Positions 12,283-24,142 are shown, counted from the first letter of the stretch. The stretch is DNA of 64,000 nucleotides from Siphonodentalium dalli (GCA_032622095.1 CP136064.1:127087605-127151604), one strand, 5' to 3'. Notes: generated from the sequence alone by a model not told the origin. A program made the numbers and translations.

Positions 12283-13826
12283 GGGGGGGGGGGGTCAGGA
12301 AAAAAATTACGGATACAAGGTGGAAATTTTTTATTTTTCAGTTTTGGGGACCCACCACCCCGGGAGTGTTAGTTTTTTCCGCCCATTTCTGGGACACCCA
12401 CCAGGACCGTAAGTTTTTTCAACTCAGGTCTGGGACACCCACCCCCAAAATTTATGAAAATCTTGTAAATTCTACTAAATAATGTGTTGTTGGCAGGATA
12501 AGGGTCTCTCATTGTGTCTGCACCGGAACTGAGAGAACGCTGATCAAGTACACCCACAAACAATTAACAAACAAAGCACATTGTTGAAAAATATGCCAAC
12601 AAAACCAGTGACAAAACCTTTAAAACCCAAATAGTTATGGTTATAAAGGTAAAATACCCACTTTAACAGAATATTTGTGTCCCTTATTAGCAATAGGTTA
12701 AAATATGTGCATGTCTAAAGTAAAAACACCATCATTTTGATTAAATAAACACAGTTTCAGTCCTCTCCATGTGGGAAATCACTGGTGAGCAATGAGGAAA
12801 TCATTCTGGGTGAGTGGCGAGTAGCTCTCCTACAAAATGTCGAGGCGAGTAGTATCCCAGCAGGAGATGCCGAAAGCATCTCTCGAAGGCCTGAGGGGGA
12901 GAGTACGGGTGGGGGTCAGGGGGCCTTCCCCGGAAAATTGTGAAAATTAGATGCGCTGAGATTGACACTGGAGCCTTTTAATGCTCCAATCAGTGAACAA
13001 CACGTTATTATGTGACTTAAGTCATTGTAGTCATGTATCGACATCGACCATGTACTTCGACCACGTGGTGACTGTATTTATCGTTTATTCAATATCTTGA
13101 CTGATATCATTTAATAATATAAACAAATGAGGCCAACGATTTTTCGGCTTTTTAACAGCAAATCAATATAATGGGTCATACATTACCGGTATTTATTTAA
13201 AAGTACTAGCTGAACCATATGGTCTCTCTGTTGTGCAGAAATTGTATTGCCGATGTGAATCGGATCAGTTTGATTTGGAATTAATTCATCGATCTATTTT
13301 AGTAAATTGCGCATATAATAAAAAGAAAACCTTCGTGTTTTGAGTGAATACCGGAATTACCTCATTCGTGGTCACAGTGAGATACTGGAATCATCACTCG
13401 TGGCCTCACTGTGACCACTCATGAGATAATTCCGGTATTCAATCAAAACACGCAGGTATCTTCTATGTATAATAAGTTTTTAAAAAGCCATGATGAACTA
13501 TGAGAAAAGAATAGAATGGATTTTTTTTCATTGCAATTTTTTTCCTCGACCAAAACCGGACCCACCCCATGGTTTCAACTGTTAAAGCGAGAAATTGTGG
13601 ACAAAATATTTAAATATAGAGCCCCCCTCACTTGTATAAGGCTATAGCATACACTACTATATGAATCTGATTGTTTCAATTCATTTTGAAGCTGTAATTT
13701 GTCTTATAAATTATTTTGGAAAACAATTGCATGACATCAGAAAAAAACTGCATTCCGGCCTCGGAGACACCCACCCACCCGGTCCTTGTATCCGGTAATT
13801 TTTTTCCGACCCCCCCCCCCCCCCCC
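12283..13826. mobile_element. Non-autonomous hAT-like DNA element, copy 1
   Basis: The left end is a G-run followed by TCAGGAAAAAAATTACGGAT; the right end is ATCCGGTAATTTTTTTCCGA followed by a C-run. These are inverted, about 30 bp each. Flanks are GCATAAAT on the left and GCATAAAAT on the right, compatible with an imperfect 8-bp target duplication. A second copy at 53382-55065 matches most of the interior and has a clean 8-bp duplication. CAGG ends and 8-bp duplications are the hallmark of hAT transposons. No transposase is encoded. Confidence 0.75.
13315..13471. repeat. Foldback (about 65-bp arms) inside the hAT-like element
   Basis: Left arm 13315-13381 and right arm 13405-13471 are inverted copies, sharing GTGTTTTGA(G/T)TGAATACCGG and GTGGTCACAGTGAG, with a loop of about 23 bases. 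The copy at 53.4 kb keeps only the right-hand part (near 54670). Confidence 0.85.
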
Positions 13827-14004
13827 TGCATAAAATGCTATAAATTTATATAAAAGTAAGCATTTCTGCAAACAATCACGTCTGTGTGTAATGTTTTCTC
13901 AAAAGAATCACGTCCCAAACGAGTTTAAATTTAACTAAACTCCTTGCTTCTTTTTTTTTATTATTACTTATCTAATTTTTTTTTTAATCAAAATTATAAT
14001 AAAA

Positions 14005-14265
14005 AAAAATGATGACGTTTTTACATCCAATAGGGTACCCCGAGTCACCATACCAAATGTGGTTGAAATCTGACCAGGGGTTTGGGAGAAAAATCCGAAC
14101 AGACAGACAGACAGACAGATTCTACTCTTTGATATATATATGTCTTAAAGGTGTTACCATTTATTTCAACCCAACTATATATATATATATATATATATAT
14201 ATTTGCGAATGTCTGTCTGTCTGTCTGTCTGTGTTCTATTCACAGGGGACCATCTATATGATGCC
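14005..14265 (+). repeat. LINE/SINE-type tail with (ACAG)n, (TA)n and (CTGT)n
   Basis: The sequence ACCAAATGTGGTTGAAATC...AGAAAAATCCG followed by ACAGACAGACAG (14099-14118) is the kind of 3' end seen in RTE-like retroposons of many invertebrates. A TA tract (14176-14201) and then CTGTCTGTCTGT (14212-14232) follow, so the tetranucleotide reappears in inverse orientation, as if two tails face each other. Confidence 0.5.
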
Positions 14266-14439
14266 AAAGGGGTCTATTTAAGCAAGAGCATTCTCTATTC
14301 CCAACAAATGTAAGTTTTCCCGCCATTTTTCATTTGGCGCCAAATTTTGTCATGTAACGTTCGTTAACGTCATAGTTACGCGATAAACAAGTTTGTCTGA
14401 ATATCAATGTGTATTTTCAAATGATTGTTAATTCATGTA

Positions 14440-14492
14440 CCCGACGAAGGCTGTATAGCCGAAAGCTAGTACGACATTAACGATTTGATGGG
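14440..14492 (+). ncRNA. Hammerhead-like motif, probable Penelope-like element end
   Basis: GTACCCGACGAAGGCTGTAT then AGCCGAAAGCTAGTAC. A GGCT/AGCC hairpin with loop GTAT sits between a CGACGA box and GAAA, and GTAC on both sides can close the fold. This resembles the hammerhead cores carried by Penelope-like elements (CUGANGA, stem II, GAAA), but position U4 of the core would be C, so it may be inactive. A Penelope-like ORF fragment lies 10 kb to the right in opposite orientation. Confidence 0.4.
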
Positions 14493-14862
14493 TCTTTAAT
14501 TGGTGTTATCATATTGATAAGAACTTCCTATATATATATATAGAGAGAGAGATTATTAACTTCACATGGTGCGGCGCGGCCGCGAAAAGCGCGGAAAGTG
14601 CGGCAGTGGCCAGGCACGTCAGGTCTGAATAATAGGTAAACTGCGATTTTTTTTTATTTTAAATGCGCCCTATTATGTAATGAATCGACCGATAACTCCA
14701 GTTAGGGTGCTTGATCTGAATCATAGTTGGTATGTGTATCTACGGGCAAGAACGTACTCCCTGTATTTCGTATCGTTTTGCCGCTATAATGCTTTGCCGT
14801 ATACAGGGGAAGTTCGAGAGCGAGTTTAGTACAATTTATTTTTACATGAGTTACCAGAGTTA

Positions 14863-16257
14863 CCCTTGGAACAAACGTCGCACTACCGACGAATCTAATT
14901 CAATTAGAATTAGACTCGAGTTTAATTCATAATTCGTCTGTTGAAACGAACGTCGCATTTAATTCAAGACGAATCTAAATGATTTCTTAAAATGGCATAA
15001 AGCGTTCATCAAAACGGCTAAAATAGGAAGTTTTATATCAATTCTAAAACGTAAAATTTAGTGAGAAAATGTGGCTTTTGACTTCCAAGCGACGAAATTA
15101 ATGTTACTATTCTGAGGAGTGGAAATTAGTGGTTTTATGTCGGACATGATAAAACGTTGTACCGTTTTAACAATTTAATAGCAAGTTGAGGTCAACGCGC
15201 TATATCACTATATATTGCGTCAGTATGCCTATATAAAACCACGTGGTAAAATAAACATGGCGGGCAGGGACGTACTGCTATAGGGTCTCGATTGGGGGGG
15301 GGGGCTAATAAATTTGCTTAATTCAATTTGGACCCCTTGGCTGTTCCTTCACATGCCTGGATAATAGACTATTATGAATGGATCAGTAGACTTGTGATCA
15401 TGCACTGGGCGGACCATGGTTCTGCCAGTAGAAGAAAAATCAGATATCTGAACCTGAAAATCAGATCATAGTTTGGCACAGCGGGAGAAAACTTTGAACA
15501 TGAAAACCGCAAAAACCTATATAGCATTAGACTGGCCTCAAGCTTTCCAAGTGCTGACAATTTCCAACCTGACACCCCCACGAAGGTTGGAAAATTTCCA
15601 ACTGATGACCATTTAAGTTCAAAATTTTGAACAGAAGCATAGGAAAATAATTAGCAGTTTTTTTGGATGGCCACGGGGGTCATGAGGGACCAGGACACAG
15701 GCCATTTCAGTCAAAATGTTGGACCAAAAGTAGGAAAATATGCAAATGTTGGTCTAAAAACAACAAATTCCCCAATAATTCATTGCTGGAAAATCAAATT
15801 ACAAGAACAATTTCAACCCATCGTTGATGTTAAATTTGCACACGTCCATGCACAGTATAGCGTGTATACATATCCAATAGGAATAAATATTTATTTAGTG
15901 CGTCTACTCGCATTTAATTTGAAACAAACGTCGCACTTACGTCGACTCGAATTCAAATACCACCAAATTACGTCATGCTCGTTGGTGTTTTCCAGTTTCA
16001 ATTGGAATTCCCTCATTAGCATATCATTATGCAGCTCGTTTGCATGTCTCCGAATTAAATTCGAGTCGACGGTGATGCGACGTTTGTTTCAAACACGGAT
16101 CTCAGACGCATCAGCAATTAAATTCGTGTTGACCACACGCATTCTTCGTCGGTAGTGCGTCTACTCGCGTTTATTTGCAACAAACGTCGCACTACCGACG
16201 AATTTAATTCAAATAATTGAATTCGATTCGTCGGTAGTGCGACGTTTGTTCCAAGGG
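14863..16257. mobile_element. Harbinger-like non-autonomous element nested in the left arm
   Basis: The ends are inverted: CCCTTGGAACAAACGTCGCA at 14863 and its reverse complement ending CCAAGGG at 16257, with matching sequence for more than 40 bases (ACTACCGACGAAT). TTA lies on both sides, and the uninterrupted right arm of the foldback has a single TTA at this point, so this is a 3-bp target duplication as in PIF/Harbinger transposons. Related inverted blocks inside (about 15925 and 16085) suggest an element of the same family nested within it. No transposase is present. An alternative left start 9 bases earlier (CCAGAGTTA) is possible. Confidence 0.75.
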
Positions 16258-16668
16258 TTACGGGAATTTTTTACTTAGAATTGAACAATTTTGTCAACAT
16301 TTTTGGTTTGCGGCCGATAACTCTGTTTGGATTTATCGACATGAACAAAAGTTGGTATACGTACGTGTGCATTATACCTGGATCGAAATACACGACAAAT
16401 TTAAATAAGGGACCGTCGAATCATTTTACACGAGTTATGGCCCTTGTTTTTACTTATAATTCTGCTGATTTTGTTAACATTTCTGATTTCTGACGACGAT
16501 TTGGATTATTTGAACTGAACCAAAGTTCACCAGTTAAACCAGCCAACATGCCAAGTTCGTCGAATAAGTGTTCCGTCCAATTATTTTTACCTACGTTACA
16601 ACATTTTTAGACATACAATCAGCATTGACATCGGTTTAATTAGCGTGTTAATCTCACCCGCGCACCTT

Positions 16669-18957
16669 TGACATATAGGTCATCGCGCGTCACGTGATTA
16701 TCATATATATCAGTTTTAGCGCATTTGGGCTCGGTTTTCATCCCAGTCTGCACGGCATATGCGTTTTCTGAACACAATATGGGCATGATTTGATTCGTGT
16801 GTTAACCCTTTATCATAATCTCACCACACGCAGCTCGGATGTTTTTACATATAGGTCGTCACGGGCCACGTGTTTATCATATATATCAGTTTCAGCACAT
16901 TGGACTCGGTTTTCATCCCAGTGTGCACGGGATATGCGTTTTATGAACACAATATGGGGATGATTTGATTCGTGTGTTAACCCTTTATCAGAATCTCACC
17001 ACACTCAGCTCGGATTTTAGACATATAGGTCATCACGCGTCACGTGATTATCATATATATCAGTTTCAGCATATTGGGCTCGGTTTTCATCCCAGTGTGC
17101 ACGGTATATGCGTTTTCTGAACACAATATGGGCATGATTTGATTCGCGTGTTAACCCTTTATCAGAATCTCACCACACGCAGCTCGGATTTTTGACATAT
17201 CCTCTTTGCTGCTAAATGACGTTATGACGTCGTGTGCTGGGCTGTTGACGTTATTGCCATTTTCCAATGGGAAACTATAACGGGAATACCACAAGATCTA
17301 TAAAACTGGCTCGGTTAAAAGGCTATTATCGTTCACAATCGTGGAACATCATACACTGTTAGAAACTTGGAGATACAGTTATTCCGATGCACCAATCTTT
17401 GAGTTCCAGTTATGTATAGTGGCCTACTTCTAGTGTGCTGAAGTAGGTCCGTAGTACCTACGGACCATATAGCACACGGCGTGCACTTTTACGTCCGTAA
17501 TATTTACGGACGTCATAGCAGCGAAGAGGATATAGGTCATCACGCGTCACGTGTTTATCATATATATCAGATTTAGAACATAGGGCTCGGTTTTCATCCC
17601 AGTGTGCACGGGATATGCGTTTTCTGATCACAATATGGGCATGGTTTGATAAGTGTGTTAACCCTTTATCAGAATCTCACCACACGCATCTCGGATTTTT
17701 GACATATAGGTCATCGCTGGTCACGTGATTATCATATATAACAGTTTTAGCGCATTGAGCTCGGTTTTCGTCCCAGTGTGCACGGGATATGCGTTTTCTG
17801 AACACAATATGGGCATGATTTGATTCGTGTGTTAACCCTTTATCAGAATCTCACCACACGCAGCTCGGATTTTTGACATATAGGTCATCACGCGTCACGT
17901 GATTATCATATATATCAGTTTCAGCACATTGGGCTCGGTTTTCGTCCCAGTGTGCACGGGATATGCGTTTTCTGAACACAATATGGGCATGATTTGATTC
18001 GTGTGTTAACCCTTTATCAGAATCTCACCACACGCAGCTCGGATTTTTGACATATAGGTTGCTCACGCATCACGTGATTATCATATATATCAGTTTCAGC
18101 ACATTGGGATCGGTTTTCGTCCCAGTGTGCACGGGATATGCGTTTTCTGAACACAATATGGGCATCATTTGATTCGTATGTTAACCCGTTATCAGAATCT
18201 CACCACACGCAGCTCGGATTTTTGACATATAGATCATCACGCGTCACGTGATTATCATATATATCAGTTTCAGCACGTTGGGCTCGGTTTTCATCCCTGT
18301 TTGCACGGGATATGCGTTTTCTGAACACAATATGGGCATGGTTTGATTCGCAAGTGAACCCTTGATCAGAATCTCACCACACGCAGCTCGCATTTTTGAC
18401 TTATAGGTCATCGCTTGTCACGTAATTATCATATTTAACAGTTTTAGCGCATTTGGGCTCGGTTTTCATCCCAGTGTGCACGGGATATGCGTTTTCTGAA
18501 CACAATATGGGCATGATTTGATTCGTGTGTTAAGCCTTTATCAGAATCTCACCACACGCAGCTCGGATTTTTGACATATAGGTCATCACGCGTCACGTGA
18601 TTATCATATATATCAGTTTCAGCACATTGGCTCGGTTTTCATCCCAGTGTGCACGGGATATGCGTTTTCTGAACACAATATGGGCATGATTTGATTCATC
18701 TGTTAACCATTTATCAGAATCTCACCACACGCAGCTCGGATTTTTGACATATAGGTCATCGCTGGTCACGTGATTATCATATATATCAGTTCAGCACATT
18801 GGGCTCGGTTTTCATCCCAGTGTGCACGGGATATGCTTTTTCTGAACACAATATGGGCATGGTTTGATTCGTGTGTGAACCCTTTATCAGAATCTCACCA
18901 CACGCAGCTCGGATTTTTGACTTATAGGTCATCGCTTGTCACGTGATTATCATATAA
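16669..18957 (+). repeat. 174-bp satellite array, left arm, about 12 units
   Basis: Unit starts (GACATATAGG) fall at about 16670, 16847, 17020, 17194, 17701, 17875, 18049, 18224, 18398, 18573, 18746 and 18919, a spacing of 173-177 bases apart from one insertion. Each unit carries TCACGTGATTATCATATA, a CCCAGTGTGCACGGGAT block and CTCACCACACGCAGCTCGG. The first unit is a shortened variant that blends into the arm flank. Confidence 0.95.
17201..17532. mobile_element. 332-bp MITE inserted in a satellite unit
   Basis: The insert interrupts one 174-bp unit after GACATAT. Its ends are inverted, CCTCTTTGCTGCTAAATGAC and (reverse complement) CCTCTTCGCTGCTATGAC, and the unit resumes with ATATAGG, giving an ATAT duplication. 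Inside are two palindromes, GGTCCGTAGTACCTACGGACC (17447-17466) and one built on ACGTCCGTAATATTTACGG. It is non-autonomous and the superfamily is unclear. Confidence 0.75.
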
Positions 18958-18985
18958 AACTGTTATATATGATAGTCACGTGGCC
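18940..18985. repeat. Head-to-head junction of the two satellite arrays
   Basis: TCACGTGATTATCATATA, a short AAACTG-type loop, then TATATATGATAGTCACGTG. The two arrays meet symmetrically inside a unit at the same point, leaving almost no spacer, so a single strand could fold along kilobases. Confidence 0.9.
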
Positions 18986-21900
18986 CGGGATGACCTACAT
19001 GTCAAAAATCCGAGCTGCGTGTGGTGAGATTCTTAAAAAGGCTTCACACACGAATCAAACCATGACCATATTGTTTTCAGAAAACGCATATCCCGTGCAC
19101 ACTGGGACGAAAACCGGGCCCTATGTGCCAAATCTGATATATATGATAATCACGTGACGCGTGATGACCTATATGTCAAAAGTCCGAGCTGCGTGTGGTG
19201 AGATTCTGATACAGGGTTAACACACTTATCAAATCATGCCCATATTGTGTTCAGAAAACGCACATCCCGTGCACACTGGGATGAAAACCGAGACCAAATG
19301 CGCTAAAACTGTTATATATGATAATCACGTGACAAGCGATGACCTATATGTCAAAAATCCGAGCTGCGTGTGGTGAGATTCTGATAAAGGGTTAACAGAT
19401 GAATCAAATCATGCCCATATTGTGTTCAGAAAACGCATATCCCGTGCACACTGGGATGAAAACCGAGCCCAATGTGCTGAAACTGATATATATGATAATC
19501 ACGTGACGCGTGATGACCTATATGTCAAAAATCCGAGCTGCGTGTGGCGAGATTCTGATAAAGGGTTAACACACGAATCAAATCATTCCCATATTGTGTT
19601 CCGAAAACGCATATCCCGTGCACACTGGGACGAAAACCGAGCCCTATGTGCTAAAACTGATATATATGATAAACACGTGACGCGTGATGATCTATATGTC
19701 AAAAATCCGAGCTGCGTGTGGTGAGATTCTGATAAAGGGTTAACACACGAATCAAATCATGCCCACATTGTGTTCATAAAACGCATATCCCGTGCACACT
19801 GGGATGAAAACCGAGCAAAATGCGCTAAAACTGTTATATATGATAATCACGTGACCAGCGATGACCTATATGTCAAAAATCCGAGCTGCATGTGGTGAGA
19901 TTCTGATAAAGGGTTAACAGATGAATCAAATCATGCCCATATTGTGTTCAGAAAACGCATATCCCGTGCACACTGGGATGAAAACCGAGCCCAATGTGCT
20001 GAAACTGATATATATGATAATCACGTGACGCGTGATGACCTATATGTCAAAAATCCGAGCTGCGTGTGGTGAGATTCTGATAAAGGGTTAACACACGAAT
20101 CAAATCATGCCCATATTGTGTTCAGAAAACGCATATCCCGTGCACACTGGGACGAAAACCGAGCCCTATGTGCTAAAACTGATATATATGATAAACACGT
20201 GACGCGTGATGATCTATATGTCAAAAATCCGAGCTGCGTGTGGTGAGATTCTGATAAAGGGTTAACACACGAATCAAATCATGCCCATATTGTGTTCAGA
20301 AAACGCATATCCCGTGCACACTGGGACGAAAACCGAGCCCTATGTGCTAAAACTGATATATATGATAAACACGTGACGCGTGATGATCTATATGTCAAAA
20401 ATCCGAGCTGCGTGTGGTGAGATTCTGATAAAGGGTTAACACACGAATCAAATCATGCCCACATTGTGTTCATAAAACGCATATCCCGTGCACACTGGGA
20501 TGAAAACCGAGCCCAATGCGCTAAAACTGTTATATATGATAATCACGTGACCAGCGATGACCTATATGTCAAAAGTCCGAGCTGCGTGTGGTGAGATTCT
20601 GATAAAGGGTTAACAGATGAATCAAATCATGCCCATATTGTGTTCAGAAAACGCATATCCCGTGCACACTGGGATGAAAACCGAGCCCAATGTGCTGAAA
20701 CTGATATATATGATAATCACGTGACGCGTGATGACCTATATGTCAAAAATCCGAGCTGCGTGTGGTGAGATTCTGATAAAGGGTTAACACACGAATCAAA
20801 TCATGCCCATATTGTGTTCAGAAAACACATATCCCGTGCACACTGGGATGAAAACCGAGCCCAAATGCCCTAAAACTGTTAAATATGATAATTACGTGAC
20901 AAGCGATGACCTATAAGTCAAAAATCCGAGCTGCGTGTGGTGAGATTCTGATAAAGGGTTCACACGCGAATCAAACCATGCCCATATTGTGTTCAGAAAA
21001 CGCATATCCCGTGCAAACTGGGATGAAAACCGAGCCCAATGTGCTGAAACTGATATATATGATAATCACGTGACGCGTGATGACCTATATGTCAAAAATC
21101 CGAGCTGCGTGTGGTGAGATTCTGATAACGGGTTAACATACGAATCAAATGATGCCCATATTGTGTTCAGAAAACGCATATCCCGTGCACACTGGGACGA
21201 AAACCGAGCCCAATGTGCTGAAACTGATATATATGATAATCACGTGACGCGTGATGACCTATATGTCAAAAATCCGAGCTGCGTGTGATGAGTTTCGGAT
21301 AAAGGGTTAACACACGAATCAAATCATGCCCACATTGTGTTCCGAAAACGCATATCCCGTGCACACTGCATGGGATGAAAACCGAGACCAATGCGCTAAA
21401 ACTGTTATATATGATAATCACGTGACCAGCGATGACCTATATGTCAAAAATCCGAGCTGCGTGTGGTGAGATTCTGATAAACGGTTACCATACGAATCAA
21501 ATCACGCCCAAATTGTGTTCAGAAAACACATATCCCGTGCACACTGGGACGAAAACCGAGCCCAATGCGCTAAAACTGTTACATATGATAATCACGTGAC
21601 CAGCGATGACCTATATGTCAAAAATCCGAGCTGCGTGTGGTGAGATTCTGATAAAGGGTTAACAGATGAATCAAATCATGCCCATATTGTGTTCAGAAAA
21701 CGCATATCCCGTGCACACTGGGATGAAAACCGAGCCCAATGTGCTGAAACTGATATATATGATAATCACGTGACGCGTGATGACCTATATGTCAAAAATC
21801 CGAGCTGCGTGTGGTGAGATTCTGATAAAGGGTTAACACACGAATCAAATCATGCCCATATTGTGTTCAGAAAACGCTTATATATATATACCGTGCACAC

Positions 21901-23380
21901 TGGGATGAAAACCGAGCCCAAATGCCCTAAAACTGTTAAATATGATAATTACGTGACAAGCGATGACCTATATGTCAAAAATCCGAGCTGCGTGTGGTGA
22001 GATTCTGATAAAGGGTTCACACGCGAATCAAACCATGCCCATATTGTGTTCAGAAAACGCATATCCCGTGCAAACTGGGATGAAAACCGAGCCAATGTGC
22101 TGAAACTGATATATATGATAATCACGTGACGCGTGATGACCTATATGTCAAAAATCCGAGCTGCGTGTGGTGAGATTCTGATAAACGGTTACCATACGAA
22201 TCAAATCACCCCCAAATTGTGTTAAGAAAACACATATCCCGTGCACACTGGGATGAAAACCAAGCCCAATGCGCTAAAACTGTTATATATGATAATCACG
22301 TGACCAGCGATGACCTATATGTCAAAAATCCGAACTGCGTGTGGTGAGATTCTGATAAAGGGTTAACACACTTATCAAACCATGCCCATATTGTGTTCAG
22401 AAAACGCATATCCCGTGCACACTGGGATGAAAACCGAGCCGAATGCGCTAAAACTGTTATATATGATAATCACGTGACCAGCGATGACCTATATGTCAAA
22501 AATCCGAGCTGCGTGTGGTGAGATTCTGACAAAGGGTTAACACACGAATCAAATAATGCCCATATTGTGTTCAGAAAACGCATATCCCGTGCACACTGGG
22601 ATGAAAACCGAGCCCAATGTGCTGAAACTGATACACATGATAATCACGTGACGCGTGATGACCTATATGTCAAAAATCCGAGCTGCTTGTGGTGAGATTC
22701 TGATAAAGAGTTAACACACGAATCAAATCATGCCCATATTGTGTTCAGAAAACGTATATCCCGTGCACACTGGGATGAAAACCGAGCCCAAATGCGTTAA
22801 AACTGTTATATATGATAATCACGTGACCAGAGATGACCTATGAGTCAAAAATCCGAGCTGCGTGTGGTGAGATTCTGATAAAGGGTTCACACACGAATTA
22901 AACCATGCCCATATTGTGTTCAGAAAACGCATATCCCGTGCACATTGGGATGAAAACCGAGCCCAATGTGCTGAAACTGATATATATGATAATCACGTGA
23001 CGCATGATGACCTATATGTCAAAAATCCGAGCTGCGTGTGGTGAGATTCTGATAAAGGGTTAACACACGAATCAAATCATGCCCATATTGTGTTCAGAAA
23101 ACACATATCCTGTGCACACTGGGATGAAAACCGAGCCCAATGTGCTGAAACTGATATATATGATAATCACGTGACGCGTGATGACCTATATTTCAAAAAC
23201 CGAGCTGCGTGTGGTGAGATTCTGATAAAGGGTTAACACACGAATCAAATCATGCCCATATTGTGTTCAGAAAACGCATATCCCGTGCACACTGGGATGA
23301 AAACCGAGCCCAAATGTGCTAAAACTGATATATATGATAATCACGTGACGCGCGATGACCTATATGTCAAAGGTGCGCGG
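18965..23380 (-). repeat. 174-bp satellite array, right arm, about 25 units by span
   Basis: Same unit as the left arm, in reverse orientation. Two main variants alternate in groups: one with CTGATATATATG and ACGCGTGATGACC, another with CTGTTATATATG and ACCAGCGATGACC or ACAAGCGATG. Blocks of several units recur (for example the GCCCTATGTGC variant at about 19640, 20163 and 20337), indicating higher-order duplication. 174 is divisible by three, so chance open frames such as 19422-19724 run through two units; they are not genes. Confidence 0.95.
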
Positions 23381-24080
23381 GTGAGATTAACACGCTAATT
23401 AAACCGATGTCAATGCTGATTGTATGTCGAAAAATGTTGTAATGTAGTTAAAAATAATTGGACGGAACCCTTATTCGACGAACTTGGCATGTTGGCTGGT
23501 TTAACTGGTGAACTTTGGTTCAGTTCAAATAATCCAAATCGTCGTCAGAAATCAGAAATGTTAACAAAATCAGCAGAATTATAAGTAAAAACAAGGGCCA
23601 TAACTCGTGTAAAATGATTCGACGGTCCCTTATTTAAATTTGTCGTGTATTTCGATCCAGGTAATGCACCAGGTAATGCACCAACTTTTGTTCATGTCGA
23701 TAAATCCAAACAGAGTTATCGGCCGCAAACCAAAAATGTTGACAAAATTGTTCAATTCTAAATAAAAAATTCCCGTAACTGATGTAAAAATAAATTGTAC
23801 TAAACTCGCTCTCGAACTTCCCCTGTATACGGCAAAGCATTATAGTGGTAAAACGATACGAAATACAGGGAGTACGTTCTTGCCCGTAGATACACATACC
23901 AACTATGATTCAGATCAAGCTACCCTAGCTAACTGGAGCTATCGGTCGATTCATTACATAATAGGGCGCATTTAAAATTTAAAAAATCGCAGTTTACCTA
24001 TTCTTCAGACCTGACGTGCCTGGCCACTGCCGCACCTTCCGCGCTTTTCGCGGCCGCGCCGCACCATGTGAAGTTAATAA

Positions 24081-24084
<4 letters not shown>

Positions 24085-24142
<58 letters not shown>
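24085..24142. repeat. (TA)n(TG)n microsatellite bordering the foldback
   Basis: A TA tract (24085-24116) passes directly into a TG tract (24117-24141). It separates the foldback end from the Penelope-like fragment. Confidence 0.95.

Larger units (their letters stand above)
14549..24084. mobile_element. Giant foldback element with satellite-filled inverted arms
   Basis: Both ends are the same sequence in opposite orientation, GAGATTATTAACTTCACATG followed by a GC-rich stretch, each bordered outside by a TA repeat. Inward, 14549-14862 plus 16258-16668 on the left corresponds to the reverse complement of about 23390-24084 on the right. Further inward each arm becomes a 174-bp tandem array; the arrays point towards each other and meet at about 18,958. 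The left arm has two later insertions (14863-16257 and 17201-17532) and about 12 satellite units; the right arm has about 25. No transposase or other protein is encoded. The architecture is that of foldback (FB/TU-like) elements. Confidence 0.85.

Noticed and set aside
14732-14932. Same peptide start (MCIYGQERTPCISYRF) here and on the opposite strand at 23897
   Set aside because: The match is explained by the inverted arms of the foldback. Beyond the shared DNA there is no sign of coding selection.
19422-19724. A 100-codon frame with internal repetition (RKRISRAHWDENRA)
   Set aside because: It is the 174-bp satellite read through two units. The unit length is divisible by three, so the frame persists by arithmetic.
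16669-23380. CRISPR-like array of regular repeats
   Set aside because: Units are contiguous 174-bp tandem copies without unique spacers, in inverted arrays and in animal DNA.
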